Of a stretch of 64,000 nucleotides of DNA, positions 1 through 8,938 are shown piece after piece. A program made the position numbers and the translations under genes. Position 1 is the stretch's first letter. Every line of letters begins with the position of its first letter. The notes beneath the pieces were generated by a model. The model searched no databases. It was not told the origin of the DNA and saw nothing but the letters and a program-made list of their open reading frames with translations. Source of the DNA: Myxococcus fulvus (GTDB lineage Bacteria > Myxococcota > Myxococcia > Myxococcales > Myxococcaceae); assembly GCF_900111765.1 (NCBI RefSeq), contig NZ_FOIB01000003.1:620001-684000 (forward strand), given 5' to 3'.

Positions 1-1
1 C

Positions 2-1117
2 GGAACGCTGTCACTGCCGGATGGACGTGAGTTCATCAACATGTGCTCGTGCTCGTACCTGGGGCTGGACTCACACCCGGACGTGCTCCAGGGCGCCATC
101 GACGTGCTCCAGCGCGAGCGCACCCTGTGCATGTCCATCTCCCGGCTGCGAATCCGACTGGCGGACCTGGACGCGCTCGAGGAGGAGCTGTCCCACCGCT
201 GGCGCGCGAAGACCATCGTCACCAACTCCGCCAGCTCCGCCAGCGCGGGCCTCTTGCCCCTCATCGCGTCCGGCCACCTGCTGCCCGACGGCCAGAAGCC
301 CATCCTCGTCTTCGACAAGTCCGCGCACTTCTCGATGAACCTCATCAAGCCCATCTGCGCGGATGAGACGCACGTCATCACCGCGCCGCACAATGATTTG
401 GACTTCCTGGAGGACCTCTGCCGCAAGCACGCGCGCGTCGCGTACGTGGCGGACGGCTTCTACTCGATGGGTGGTGTGGCCATCGTGAAGGACCTGTTCC
501 ACCTCCAGGACAAGTACGGGCTGTTCCTCTACTTCGACGACTCGCACTCGCTCTCCATCTACGGCGCGTCGGGCGAGGGCTACGTGCGCGCGACGATGGG
601 CGGCGAGGTCAACTCGCGCACCATCATCATCGGCTCGCTGGGCAAGGGCTTCGGCACGGCGGGCGGCGCCGTCATGCTGGGGCCCCAGCAGCACGCGGAC
701 CTGGTGGGCCGCTTCGCCGGTCCCCTCGGCTGGTCCCAGAGCCTGTCGATTCCGGCCATCGGCGCGAGCCTGGCCTCGGCGCGGCTGCACGGCGGCGCGG
801 ACCTGGCCGAGCGACAACGCGCCCTCAGGGCCAACGTGCGCTTCTTCGACGAGCGCGTGCCCACGCGGACCTCGGGCGAGGACTTCCCCATCAAGATCAT
901 CGACGTGGGGCCCGAGCCCCTGGCGGTGGAGCGCTCGCGGCGGTTGATGGCCGCGGGCTTCTACTCCTCCGCCGTGTTCTTCCCCATCGTCCCCAAGGGG
1001 CGGGCGGGGCTTCGCATCATGCTGCGCTCCAACCTGTCCACCGAGGACCTCCAGCGGCTGTGTGACGCCGTGCTGGAGCTGGCGGCGCCTGGGACTTCGG
1101 AGCCACTCGCATCATGA
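2..1117 (+). CDS. Alpha-oxoamine synthase family PLP enzyme (5' partial)
   Basis: Fold-type I PLP enzyme related to 8-amino-7-oxononanoate synthase, serine palmitoyltransferase and 2-amino-3-ketobutyrate CoA ligase. These condense an acyl thioester with an amino acid and lose CO2. The frame is open back to base 2, so the true start is outside the window; GTLSLPDGREFIN before the first visible Met matches the family N-terminus. DDSHSLSIYG carries the PLP-nitrogen Asp and adjacent His, and GSLGKGFGTAGG carries the Schiff-base Lys. The C-terminal domain is complete. The stop overlaps the next start (ATGA at 1114), so it heads a coupled operon of four genes. Substrates cannot be read from the sequence. 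The CoA-type enzymes downstream suggest a dedicated biosynthetic or degradative route rather than biotin synthesis. Confidence 0.88.
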   Translation, partial: GTLSLPDGREFINMCSCSYLGLDSHPDVLQGAIDVLQRERTLCMSISRLRIRLADLDALEEELSHRWRAKTIVTNSASSASAGLLPLIASGHLLPDGQKPILVFDKSAHFSMNLIKPICADETHVITAPHNDLDFLEDLCRKHARVAYVADGFYSMGGVAIVKDLFHLQDKYGLFLYFDDSHSLSIYGASGEGYVRATMGGEVNSRTIIIGSLGKGFGTAGGAVMLGPQQHADLVGRFAGPLGWSQSLSIPAIGASLASARLHGGADLAERQRALRANVRFFDERVPTRTSGEDFPIKIIDVGPEPLAVERSRRLMAAGFYSSAVFFPIVPKGRAGLRIMLRSNLSTEDLQRLCDAVLELAAPGTSEPLAS

Positions 1118-2004
1118 CCATGCCCTTGCAGTGCAGGTCCTTCCTGGTGACGCCCGCCATCGACCCCTCCCGCTTCGACAAGGCGGTGGAGGTGGGCGCG
1201 GACATGGGACTGCTCGACCTGGAAGATGGTGTCCCCCACGCCCTGAAGTCGGAGGCCCGCCGGCTGGCGCTGTCCTATCTGTCCTCCTCCCGCCCGCGCG
1301 GGCCGCTGAGCCTGCGCATCAACAGCCTGCGCACCGAGGCGGGCCTGCGCGACGTGCTCGCGCTGCTGGACTCCAACGCGCGGCTGGATGCCCTGCTCTT
1401 GCCCAAGGTGGAGTCGCCCGCTGAAATCCAGCAGCTCGACGCGCTCCTGGGAGACCGCTTCCCGGAGCTGTCGCTGCTGGCCATCATCGAGACGGCGCGC
1501 GGCGTGGAGGCCGTGGACGCCATCGCCCTGTCCGCGCCCCGGCTGCGCGGCCTCATCTTCGGCGCCGCGGACCTGTCCGCGCAGATGGGCGTGTCCCTGT
1601 CCTGGGAGCCCATGCTCTACGCGCGCTCGCGCATCGCCATGGCGGCGGCCATCGCGGGGCTCAACGCCATCGACTCGCCGTACTTCGGCATGGGGGACTT
1701 GTCGGGGCTGGAGGAGGAGACGCGCAAGGTGGGCGCGCTGGGCTACACCGGCAAGATCGTCATCCACCCGGACCAGGTGGGCGTCGTGCACGCGGCGCTG
1801 CGGCCCACGCCGCAGATGGTGGCCCACGCGCGCCGGGTGCTCGCGCAGGCCGGTGACGGAAAGGGCGGCATCCACGTCGTCGGAGGGAGCATGATTGGCC
1901 CCCCGCTCGTGACGGTGGCGCGGCGGGTGCTGGCGAGCGTCCAGCATGACGAGGCCATGGCGCCCGTCCACCTGCGCGCGGGCTCCGGGAGTGGGGACTC
2001 ATGA
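1114..2004 (+). CDS. HpcH/HpaI-type CoA ester lyase (CitE-like)
   Basis: TIM-barrel lyase of the CitE/HpcH family (296 aa), which cleaves or forms C-C bonds in beta-hydroxyacyl-CoAs such as citramalyl-, malyl- or methylmalyl-CoA with a divalent metal. Visible family marks are LLDLEDGVPHALK near the N-terminus (acidic metal-site region), RINSLRTEAG (Arg-containing strand), LLPKVESP, IIETARGV and GKIVIHPDQV. It starts on the ATGA overlapping the upstream synthase and ends on an ATGA overlapping the MaoC gene. A CitE-like lyase next to a MaoC hydratase resembles the itaconate-degradation pair (itaconyl-CoA hydratase plus citramalyl-CoA lyase, RipB/RipC). That resemblance is by family and context only, and substrate use here is unknown. 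Confidence 0.88.
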   Translation: MTMPLQCRSFLVTPAIDPSRFDKAVEVGADMGLLDLEDGVPHALKSEARRLALSYLSSSRPRGPLSLRINSLRTEAGLRDVLALLDSNARLDALLLPKVESPAEIQQLDALLGDRFPELSLLAIIETARGVEAVDAIALSAPRLRGLIFGAADLSAQMGVSLSWEPMLYARSRIAMAAAIAGLNAIDSPYFGMGDLSGLEEETRKVGALGYTGKIVIHPDQVGVVHAALRPTPQMVAHARRVLAQAGDGKGGIHVVGGSMIGPPLVTVARRVLASVQHDEAMAPVHLRAGSGSGDS

Positions 2005-2528
2005 AGAAGATGGTGGCCGCCCACAAGAAGGTGGGCAAGCAGCGCTACCGCGAGACGCACGGGCTGTTCTACGAGGACTTCGAGGTGGGCGACGTCTTCG
2101 AGCACCGCCCCGGTCGCACGCTCACCGACGTGGACAACATGTGGCAGTCGCTGCTCAGCCTCAACACCCACCCGCTCCACATCGACGCCGTCTACGCCAG
2201 CAAGACCGAGTGGAAGCGGCCGTTGATGTCCAGCCTCGTCACCCTGGCCATCGTCGGGGGGATGAGTCTGAACAGCACCAGCGCCAAGGGCGTGGCGAAC
2301 CTGGGGTGGGATCGCATCCGGTTGACGGCCCCCGTCTTCGTGGGGGACACCCTGTACGCGGAGAGCCGGGTGCTGGCCAAGAGGAGGTCCCGCTCTCGCG
2401 CGAAACAGGGAGTGGTCACCGTGGAGACGAAGGGCCTCAAGGCGGACGGCACCGTCGTGATGACCTTCGAGCGCTCCTTCCTCGTGCCCTTGCGGCGCCA
2501 TGGCGTGGACGTGGATGCGAACTACTGA
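2001..2528 (+). CDS. MaoC-family dehydratase
   Basis: Hot-dog fold enoyl-CoA hydratase of the MaoC family, 175 aa, the usual single-domain length. FYEDFEVGDVFEH is the typical N-terminal strand, followed by RTLTDVDN and the hydratase segment HPLHIDAVYASKTEWKRP, which supplies a catalytic His. APVFVGDTLYAESRVL is the conserved C-terminal strand pair. The start overlaps the lyase stop (ATGA). The family adds water to, or removes it from, alpha/beta-unsaturated acyl thioesters. Together with the CitE-like lyase this gives a hydration-plus-cleavage pair. The protein carries an unusual basic run (KRRSRSRAK) between the last two strands. Confidence 0.87.
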   Translation: MKKMVAAHKKVGKQRYRETHGLFYEDFEVGDVFEHRPGRTLTDVDNMWQSLLSLNTHPLHIDAVYASKTEWKRPLMSSLVTLAIVGGMSLNSTSAKGVANLGWDRIRLTAPVFVGDTLYAESRVLAKRRSRSRAKQGVVTVETKGLKADGTVVMTFERSFLVPLRRHGVDVDANY

Positions 2529-2532
2529 GGTG

Positions 2533-3513
2533 ATGACGGCGGTCGTCGTGCGGACTCCAGGCGGTCCGGAGCAGCTCCACCTGGAAACCAGACCCCGGCC
2601 CGTCCCCGGCCCCCGTCAGCTCCTCGTGCGGGTGCGCGCCTCCGCCCTCAACCGCGGAGACACCAGCCAGCGCGCCGGCGGCTACACGCTGCCTCCCGGC
2701 GTCACCAGCCCGCTGCTCGGCATCGAGGTCGCGGGCGAGGTGGAGGCCGTGGGCGACGAGGTGCGCGCCTTCCAGCCCGGCGCGCGCGTCTTCGGCCTGG
2801 TGGACGGCGGCGGCTACGCGGAGGCGTGTCTGATGGAGGAGGGGTTGGCCCTCCCGATTCCAGAGGGCTGGTCCTTCGTCGAGGCCGCGGCCGCGCCCGA
2901 GGCGTACTGCACCGCGCACGAGTCACTCGTCGAGCTGGGGGGCCTGGGACCCGGTCAGTCCGTGCTCATCCACGCCGCGGGCAGCGGCATCGGCACCGCG
3001 TGCATCCAGGTGGCGCGAGAGGTGGGCGCCACCGTCTTCGTCACCGTGGGCAGCGACGAGAAGCTGCGCCGGTGTCTGGCGTTGGGCGCCTTGGCGGGCG
3101 TGGTGCGCACGCGGGAGAACTTCGCGGACGCGGTGCCCGAGTGGACGAAGGGACGCGGCCTGGACGTGGTGGAGGACTTCGTCGGAGGCGCGGCGCTGGG
3201 CCGCAACCTGCGCGCGCTGCGCTTCGGCGGCACCCTGATGCTCGTGGGGTTGATGGACGGAATCCGCGGCGACCTGGACCTGAAGCAGGTGGTGCTGCGC
3301 CGCCTCCAGCTCAAGGGCATGGCGCTGCGTCCGCTGCCCCTGGCCGCCAAGGTCGCCGTCGTCCAGCGCTTCCGCGAGCGCTGGCTGCCAAGGCTCGTCG
3401 ACGGCCGCGTGCGCGCGGTCATCGACACCACCTTCCCGCTGGCGCGCGTGGCGGACGCGCACCGGTACATGGAATCCAACGCGAGCTTCGGGAAGATCCT
3501 CCTCGAGCTCTGA
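2533..3513 (+). CDS. Zinc-binding dehydrogenase family / NADPH:quinone oxidoreductase
   Basis: Medium-chain dehydrogenase/reductase of the quinone oxidoreductase type, 326 aa from this start. ATG at 2533 was chosen because MTAVVVRTPGGPEQL is the canonical N-terminus and GAGGTG precedes it; an ATG at 2500 adds 11 residues lying inside the MaoC gene. LNRGDTSQRAGGY is the substrate-domain motif. VLIHAAGSGIGTACIQVA is the Rossmann NADPH-binding loop. The structural and catalytic zinc Cys residues are absent, as in zinc-independent QOR and enoyl reductases. It probably reduces a quinone or an alpha/beta-unsaturated carbonyl, and as the last gene of the coupled set it may reduce a pathway intermediate. 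Confidence 0.87.
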   Translation: MTAVVVRTPGGPEQLHLETRPRPVPGPRQLLVRVRASALNRGDTSQRAGGYTLPPGVTSPLLGIEVAGEVEAVGDEVRAFQPGARVFGLVDGGGYAEACLMEEGLALPIPEGWSFVEAAAAPEAYCTAHESLVELGGLGPGQSVLIHAAGSGIGTACIQVAREVGATVFVTVGSDEKLRRCLALGALAGVVRTRENFADAVPEWTKGRGLDVVEDFVGGAALGRNLRALRFGGTLMLVGLMDGIRGDLDLKQVVLRRLQLKGMALRPLPLAAKVAVVQRFRERWLPRLVDGRVRAVIDTTFPLARVADAHRYMESNASFGKILLEL

Positions 3514-3530
3514 AGGACCTCCGAGGGACC

Positions 3531-4631
3531 TCAGCTGCCCGTGGCGCGGCGCAGGTTGCCGCGGGCCGCGGACCCCGGCTCGTGCAGGAGCGAGTAGGGA
3601 TCCAATGCGTCGCCGCCCACCGTCTCCAGCCCCACGGACGTGCCCAGGCCCAGCCGCTCCGCGTGGCGCAGGAACAGCGCGGTGACGACCTGGTCCTCCA
3701 GCGCGTACCCGGTGGAGTCGAACACGGTGGCCTTCTGGCGCCAGGACTCGTAGCGGTCCGGGTTCTTCACCAGCGTGACGAGGTCCGGGCCCACCTGCTC
3801 GGGCTTCAGCTGCTGGCACTCGCCCTCCACCAGGGCCTGCACGGTGAAGTCCGGGCACACCAGGCTCTTCTCCAGGAGCGCGCGCGGCAGCTCCGTCTTG
3901 CCCGGCAGGTCCGAGCCCACGGCGTTGACGTGCACGTGCGGCTTGAGCGCCTTGCCGGAGATGACGGGGCCGGCGCCCACGGCGATGGAGGTCGCGGTGC
4001 AGATGATGTCCGAGCGCTCCTCCAGCTCCGCCAGCGACACCTGCTTCACGTCCAGCCCGAGGAACGCCGTGCGACGCGCGAGCGACGCCTGCGCCTCCGG
4101 GTTCGTGTCGTACGCGAGCACCTCCGTGAGCGGGAACACGCGGCTGATGGCGTGCAACTGCGTCACCGCCTGCGCGCCGCAGCCCACCAGGCCCAGCACG
4201 CGGCTGTCCGGCGAGGCCAGGCAGCGCGTGGCCACCGCGGAGGCCGCGCCCGTGCGCAGCGCCGTGGCGAACACGCCGTCCATCAGCGCGACCAGGTGGC
4301 CCGTCCTGGAGTCATACAGGCTGTTGGTCGCGATGATGGTGGGCAGCCCCTGCTCCTCGGGGTTGAAGGGGCTGTAGCTCACCATCTTCACGGTGACGGC
4401 GCCGCCCTTCTGCATCACCGGCATCCACTCGAGACAGCCGGGCTGGCGCGGATGCTCCGTCAGGAACCCGTCCCGCTTGCGCACCTCGGTGAGCTCACCG
4501 TCGAACGTGCGCAGCGCCTCGGTGAGCGCGCGGATGAGCTCGTCCATCAACGCGTCCGCACCCACTTCCTCCACGATGCAGCGCAGGTCCGCCCGAGTCA
4601 CCAACAGTGTCCGTGTCGCGTCGCTCTTCAC
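3531..4631 (-). CDS. Ornithine cyclodeaminase / mu-crystallin family protein
   Basis: NAD(P)-dependent enzyme of the ornithine cyclodeaminase/mu-crystallin/alanine dehydrogenase family, 366 aa. RTGAASAVATRCLA and VLGLVGCGAQAVTQL mark the family; the second is the Rossmann nucleotide-binding loop. HVNAVGSDLPGKTEL and VFDSTGYALED are the conserved C-terminal motifs. Members convert ornithine to proline, or reduce or form imines of other amino or keto acids, including steps in natural-product pathways. The start is GTG, with AGGGGAC a few bases upstream. The gene converges on the preceding operon with only 17 bp between stops. It may share that pathway, but nothing in the sequence proves this. 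Confidence 0.86.
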   Translation of the reverse strand: MKSDATRTLLVTRADLRCIVEEVGADALMDELIRALTEALRTFDGELTEVRKRDGFLTEHPRQPGCLEWMPVMQKGGAVTVKMVSYSPFNPEEQGLPTIIATNSLYDSRTGHLVALMDGVFATALRTGAASAVATRCLASPDSRVLGLVGCGAQAVTQLHAISRVFPLTEVLAYDTNPEAQASLARRTAFLGLDVKQVSLAELEERSDIICTATSIAVGAGPVISGKALKPHVHVNAVGSDLPGKTELPRALLEKSLVCPDFTVQALVEGECQQLKPEQVGPDLVTLVKNPDRYESWRQKATVFDSTGYALEDQVVTALFLRHAERLGLGTSVGLETVGGDALDPYSLLHEPGSAARGNLRRATGS

Positions 4632-4803
4632 TCGAGTGTCCCCTGGGCCAATCCGCTGTTTCAGTCGCTGACTCGCGAAACAGGATCTGCTGATAACACA
4701 GCTCTGTAATGGGAGCGCAAACTAGCAGGGCTTTCGTGTTCACGACAGGGGGGGCCCAACTCAGCGGAACTCGGTCGTTTTTTCCTGGAGGAACGTCGGC
4801 GTC

Positions 4804-5817
4804 TCACGCGTCCGAGACATGGACGACACATCGGAATCCGATGTGCGAGGTTCCGCTGTCGATGGACTGCGGCGAGCGCGCGGCGGGGCGATAGCGCAGG
4901 CAATAGTTGGACGCGCAAAGGTGGCTGCCGCCCTTGAGGACGCGGCGAGGGATGCTCACGTGCGGAAGGCTCGGGTCCAGGCTCTTGCCACCGGAGGCGG
5001 GGCCGCGCGGGTTGACGGGGATGCAGCACGCCTTGCCGCCGTTGCCCTGGTGGCGCTCCTGGTACCAGTCGCAGGTCCACTCCCACACGTTGCCCGCCAT
5101 GTCGAAGAGCCCATACCCGTTGGGTGGGAAGGTCCCGACTGGCGAGGTCCCCTCGAACCCATCGGTGTTCAGGTTCTGCCAGGGGAACTCTCCTTGCCAG
5201 ATGTTGGCCATCTGCCGGCCTCCCGGAGAGAACTCGTCACCCCAGACGTACACCTTGCGGTCCAGGCCGCCGCGGGCCGCGCGCTCCCACTCGGCCTCGG
5301 TGGGCAGGGCCTTGCCGGCCCAGGTGGCGTAGGCCTCCGCGTCTTCATAGGCGACGTGGACCACGGGGTGGCGCTCGCGGCCGAGCCACGTGCTGCCGGG
5401 CCCTTCCGGGGCCCTCCAGCAGGCCCCGGGGGTATAGGCCCACCACTGCGTCAAATCCTTCAGGCTCACGCGCTGGGCCGTCTTGCGGAAGACGAGTGAG
5501 CCGGGCACCAGCAGCTCCGGCGTGGCGCCGGGGAAGTCGTCCGGATTCAGCGGACGCTCGGCGACGGTGACGTAGCCGGTGGCCTGGACGAAGCGCGCGA
5601 AGTCGGCGTTGGTCACCGTGTGCCGGTCCATCCAGAAGCCGCTGACCGTCACCTGGTGCGCGGGCTTCTCCTCCGGATAGTGGTGGTCGGAGCCCATCCA
5701 GTAGGTGCCGCCCGGAATCCACACCAGGTCCATGGCGGGCGCGTCCGGCTCCGTCACCTCGTTGCGCGAGACGGGGGACTGCTGGCTCTGGGTTTCACCG
5801 ACGACATCCACGCTCAT
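4804..5817 (-). CDS. Formylglycine-generating enzyme family protein (SUMF1/EgtB/PvdO fold)
   Basis: FGE-sulfatase fold protein, 337 aa from ATG at 5817 (a start nine codons upstream is also open). FGE oxidises a Cys in sulfatases and phosphonate hydrolases to formylglycine. The core is complete: MVWIPGG-like opening (DLVWIPGGTYWMGSD), RHPVVHVAYEDAEAYATW, LPTEAEWERAARGG, NGYGLFDMAGNVWEWTCDWY and the C-terminal SHLCASNYCLRYRPAAR. The last contains Cys301 and Cys306, the five-residue spacing of the copper-binding active-site pair in true FGEs. This makes a genuine formylglycine generator more likely than a merely structural member. No sulfatase gene is in the window, so the client must lie elsewhere. 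It sits 172 bp upstream of the cyclodeaminase gene on the same strand. Confidence 0.88.
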   Translation of the reverse strand: MSVDVVGETQSQQSPVSRNEVTEPDAPAMDLVWIPGGTYWMGSDHHYPEEKPAHQVTVSGFWMDRHTVTNADFARFVQATGYVTVAERPLNPDDFPGATPELLVPGSLVFRKTAQRVSLKDLTQWWAYTPGACWRAPEGPGSTWLGRERHPVVHVAYEDAEAYATWAGKALPTEAEWERAARGGLDRKVYVWGDEFSPGGRQMANIWQGEFPWQNLNTDGFEGTSPVGTFPPNGYGLFDMAGNVWEWTCDWYQERHQGNGGKACCIPVNPRGPASGGKSLDPSLPHVSIPRRVLKGGSHLCASNYCLRYRPAARSPQSIDSGTSHIGFRCVVHVSDA

Positions 5818-6053
5818 CCGCCGCCTCGCTCTTCGTCTGTCCACACCGGTGGAGGGGCACGCTCGTGGCCCCAGGCGGCAAGCTGGGTGGCTTCGTCGCG
5901 CGGGACAACCGGGCCCCGTGGGGCGGGGCGACCGAGGGGCCCCGAGCGCTCGGGGGCACCCGGACCTGCGAGCGCCCGGAGCGTGTCCGCCTTCGGATTG
6001 GCGGCGTGTGAACGCGTGGACAACGTCCTGTCGCCAACGTGCAGGAGGGGCTC

Positions 6054-7721
6054 ATGGAGACGAGGACGGAGACGGAGACGAGCGTGAGGGAGGAGACGGA
6101 CACCACCACGCCACGCGAGCTCCACAAGCTCAGCCCCTTCGAGCTGAAGGACACGCTCATCGAGATGGCGGACGAGTCCGCGAAGACGCGCGCGGCGGTG
6201 ATGCTCAACGCGGGGCGGGGCAACCCCAACTGGATTGCCACCACGCCGCGCGAGGCGTTCTTCCTGATGGGGCAGTTCGCGCTGAGCGAGAGCCGCCGCA
6301 CCTGGAACGAGCCCGAGGTGGGGCTCGCGGGCATGCCGAAGTCACCGGGCATCGCCCGGCGGCTGCGCGACTTCCTGGACGGACAGGAGGACAGCGCGGC
6401 GGTGAGGCTCCTGCGCGACTCGCTGGAGCACGGCGTGCGCGAGCTGGGCTTCGACGAGAACGCGTTCGTCTGGGAGCTCACCGACGCGGCCATCGGCGAC
6501 AACTATCCGGTGCCGGACCGGATGCTCGTCCACGCGGAGCGAATCGTCCGGGCCTATCTGGCGAAGGAGATGTGTGACGGCCGTCCGCCGCCGGGGCGCT
6601 TCGACCTGTTCGCCGTCGAGGGTGGCACCGCGGCGATGACGTACATCTTCCGCTCGCTGATGGTGAACGGCCTGCTCCAGAAGGGGGACACCATCGCCCT
6701 GGGCACGCCCATCTTCACGCCCTACCTGGAGATTCCGCGCCTGGAGGAGTTCGACCTGCGCACGGTGGACATCCGGCAGAGCGAGATGAGCGAGGAGGGG
6801 CGGCACGTGTGGCAGTATCCGGAGTCGGAGCTGCGCAAGCTGGAGGACCCGCGCATCAAGGCCTTCTTCGTGGTCCACCCCGGCAACCCGGGCGCGACGG
6901 CGATGCGGCGCGAGTCGTTGGACCTGCTGGTGGACATCGTCCGGAAGAAGCGGCCGGACCTGCTGCTCCTGACGGATGACGTGTACGGCACCTTCGTGGA
7001 GGGCTTCCGCTCGCTGGCGGCGGAGCTGCCTCACAACACGCTGCTCGTCTACTCGTACTCGAAGCACTTCGGGTGCACCGGCTGGCGCCTGGGCGTGGTG
7101 GCGCTCCACGAGGACAACATCATCGACGACATGATTTCGCGCCTGCCGGCCGCCCAGCGCGAGATGCTCGAGGAGCGCTACGGCTCCATCACCCTGGAGC
7201 CCGAGCGGCTGAAGTTCATCGACCGCATGGTGGCGGACAGCCGCGCGGTGGCGCTGAACCACACCGCGGGCCTGTCCCTGCCGCAGCAGCTCCAGATGTC
7301 GCTGTTCTCGCTGTTCGCGCTCCTGGACAAGGACGACGCGTACAAGAAGCGCTGCCGGCGCATCTGCCGGGAGCGACTGGCCGCGCTGTACCAGGGCATG
7401 GGCGTGGACCTGCCGGAGGACCCGCTGCGCTCGGCGTACTACCAGACGCTGGATCTGGAGGCGTGGGGGCGCAAGCACGTGGGCAAGGACTTCGTGGAGT
7501 ACGAGGAGGCGCGGCATGACCCGCTCGACATCGTGCTCGCGCTGGCGCGCAGGCATGGCGTGGTGCTGCTCAACGGCAGCGGCTTCGAGGGGCCGGAGTG
7601 GTCGGCCCGCGTGTCGCTGGCGAACCTGGATGACGAGGCCTACCCGCGCATCGGCCAGGGACTCAAGGACATCGTCATCCGCGCCATCCAGGAGTGGAAG
7701 GGACGCAAGCTGGACTCGTGA
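6054..7721 (+). CDS. aspD: Bifunctional aspartate aminotransferase / L-aspartate 4-decarboxylase
   Basis: Large fold-type I PLP enzyme that beta-decarboxylates L-aspartate to L-alanine and CO2 and can also transaminate. Its 555 aa match the family (about 530-550). ATG at 6054 is preceded by AGGAGGGG; a GTG five codons upstream lacks such a site. LNAGRGNPNW, EGGTAAMTYIFRSL, VHPGNPGATAM and the Schiff-base Lys337 in SYSKHFGCTGWRLG are visible, as is the C-terminal LLNGSGFEGPEWSARVSLAN. The asparaginase gene begins 36 bp downstream, and an aspartate:alanine antiporter lies about 7 kb away on the other strand. Together they would form an Asn/Asp to Ala catabolic route that consumes an intracellular proton per turnover. 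Confidence 0.93.
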   Translation: METRTETETSVREETDTTTPRELHKLSPFELKDTLIEMADESAKTRAAVMLNAGRGNPNWIATTPREAFFLMGQFALSESRRTWNEPEVGLAGMPKSPGIARRLRDFLDGQEDSAAVRLLRDSLEHGVRELGFDENAFVWELTDAAIGDNYPVPDRMLVHAERIVRAYLAKEMCDGRPPPGRFDLFAVEGGTAAMTYIFRSLMVNGLLQKGDTIALGTPIFTPYLEIPRLEEFDLRTVDIRQSEMSEEGRHVWQYPESELRKLEDPRIKAFFVVHPGNPGATAMRRESLDLLVDIVRKKRPDLLLLTDDVYGTFVEGFRSLAAELPHNTLLVYSYSKHFGCTGWRLGVVALHEDNIIDDMISRLPAAQREMLEERYGSITLEPERLKFIDRMVADSRAVALNHTAGLSLPQQLQMSLFSLFALLDKDDAYKKRCRRICRERLAALYQGMGVDLPEDPLRSAYYQTLDLEAWGRKHVGKDFVEYEEARHDPLDIVLALARRHGVVLLNGSGFEGPEWSARVSLANLDDEAYPRIGQGLKDIVIRAIQEWKGRKLDS

Positions 7722-7756
7722 GCGCGCGGGATTCCCACCTTCGACGGAGGCCCATC

Positions 7757-8914
7757 ATGAATGGCTCGAAGAATTCGATGCGAGGACTGTTGTGCGCGGT
7801 CGGCCTGCTGCTGACGGGCGCGGGCATCGCCGCGCAGGAGGGCCAGGCCCGACCCACGCCCCCCAGCACGGACGCGGCGTCGGATCCGGCGAGCACCCGG
7901 TCGAAGGGTGGCAGGGCCGCGGAGCCGCTGCCGTCGGTGCGCATCCTGGCGACGGGGGGGACCATCGCCGGGGCGCAGGGCAGTCCCCAGGGGTATGGCT
8001 ACAAGGCGGGGGCCTTCAAGGTCGAGGACCTCATCAAGGGCGTGCCGAACCTGGGCAAGCTGGCGCGGCTGTCCGGTGAGCAGGTGGTGAACATCGGCAG
8101 CCAGGACATGAACGACGCGGTGTGGCTGAAGCTGGCGAAGCGGACCAACGAGCTGTTGGCCTCGCCGGACGTGGATGCTGTCGTCGTCACGCACGGCACG
8201 GACACGCTGGAGGAGACGGCGTACTTCCTGGACCTGGTGGTCAAGAGCGACAAGCCGGTGGTCCTGGTGGGCTCCATGCGGCCCGCCACCGCCACCAGCG
8301 CGGACGGGCCGGGCAACCTCTACAACGCGGTGGCCGTGGCGGCGTCGCCGGAGGCGAAGGGGCGGGGTGTGCTCATCGTCATCAACGATGAAATCCACGC
8401 GGCCCGCAACGTGACGAAGACGAACACCACCAACGTGGAGACCTTCCGCAGCTTGAACCGCGGCCCCGCGGGCGTGGTCAACACGGGTGACATCCACTGG
8501 TACGAGAAGATGGACAAGCGGCACACGGTGGACTCCGAGTTCTCCATCGCGGGCGAGAGCGCGCTGCCGCGCGTGGACATCCTCTACGCGCACGCGAACA
8601 TGAGCCCGGACCTCATCGACTCGGCGGTGAAGAACGGCGCCAAGGGGCTGGTCATCGCGGGGGTGGGGGACGGGAACATGACCCAGCCCGCGCTCGACAC
8701 GCTGGCCAAGCACGTGAAGAAGGGCGTGGTGGTGGTGCGCAGCACGCGCCTGCCGAGCGGACTGGTGCTGCGCAACAATGAAATCAACGATGACCAGAAG
8801 GGCTTCGTGGCCTCGGGCGAGCTGAACCCGGCGAAGTCGCGCGTGCTGCTCCAGCTGGCGCTGCTGGAGACCAAGGACCCCACGCGCGTCCAGCGGATGT
8901 TCGAGGAGTACTGA
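7757..8914 (+). CDS. ansB: Type II L-asparaginase, exported
   Basis: Hydrolyses L-asparagine (often also glutamine) to aspartate and ammonia. The precursor is 385 aa. ATG at 7757 follows CGGAGG by six bases and begins a signal peptide (MRGLLCAVGLLLTGAGIAA), so the enzyme is probably periplasmic. Catalytic elements are ILATGGTIAG with the nucleophile Thr at about residue 69, and VVTHGTDTLEETAY with Thr148/Asp149. LVGSMRPATATSADGPGNLY is the conserved substrate segment. It follows aspD with 35 bp between, consistent with one operon: periplasmic Asp made here could enter through the AspT antiporter and be decarboxylated by AspD. A low-complexity Pro/Ser/Lys linker separates signal peptide and catalytic domain. 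Confidence 0.93.
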   Translation: MNGSKNSMRGLLCAVGLLLTGAGIAAQEGQARPTPPSTDAASDPASTRSKGGRAAEPLPSVRILATGGTIAGAQGSPQGYGYKAGAFKVEDLIKGVPNLGKLARLSGEQVVNIGSQDMNDAVWLKLAKRTNELLASPDVDAVVVTHGTDTLEETAYFLDLVVKSDKPVVLVGSMRPATATSADGPGNLYNAVAVAASPEAKGRGVLIVINDEIHAARNVTKTNTTNVETFRSLNRGPAGVVNTGDIHWYEKMDKRHTVDSEFSIAGESALPRVDILYAHANMSPDLIDSAVKNGAKGLVIAGVGDGNMTQPALDTLAKHVKKGVVVVRSTRLPSGLVLRNNEINDDQKGFVASGELNPAKSRVLLQLALLETKDPTRVQRMFEEY

Positions 8915-8938
8915 GGCGCTCCGCCTCGCGGTGCTCCC

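Noticed and set aside
2826..4709. Other long open frames on the opposite strand or shifted frame of real genes (such as 2826-4709, 7640-9412, 9524-11350, 35858-38104)
   Set aside because: High G+C makes antisense frames open; they lack domains and ribosome sites and overlap well-supported genes.
5818..6053. Gene in the aspD/FGE divergent region
   Set aside because: Only shadow frames, no start with a ribosome site and no codon bias; it is a promoter region.
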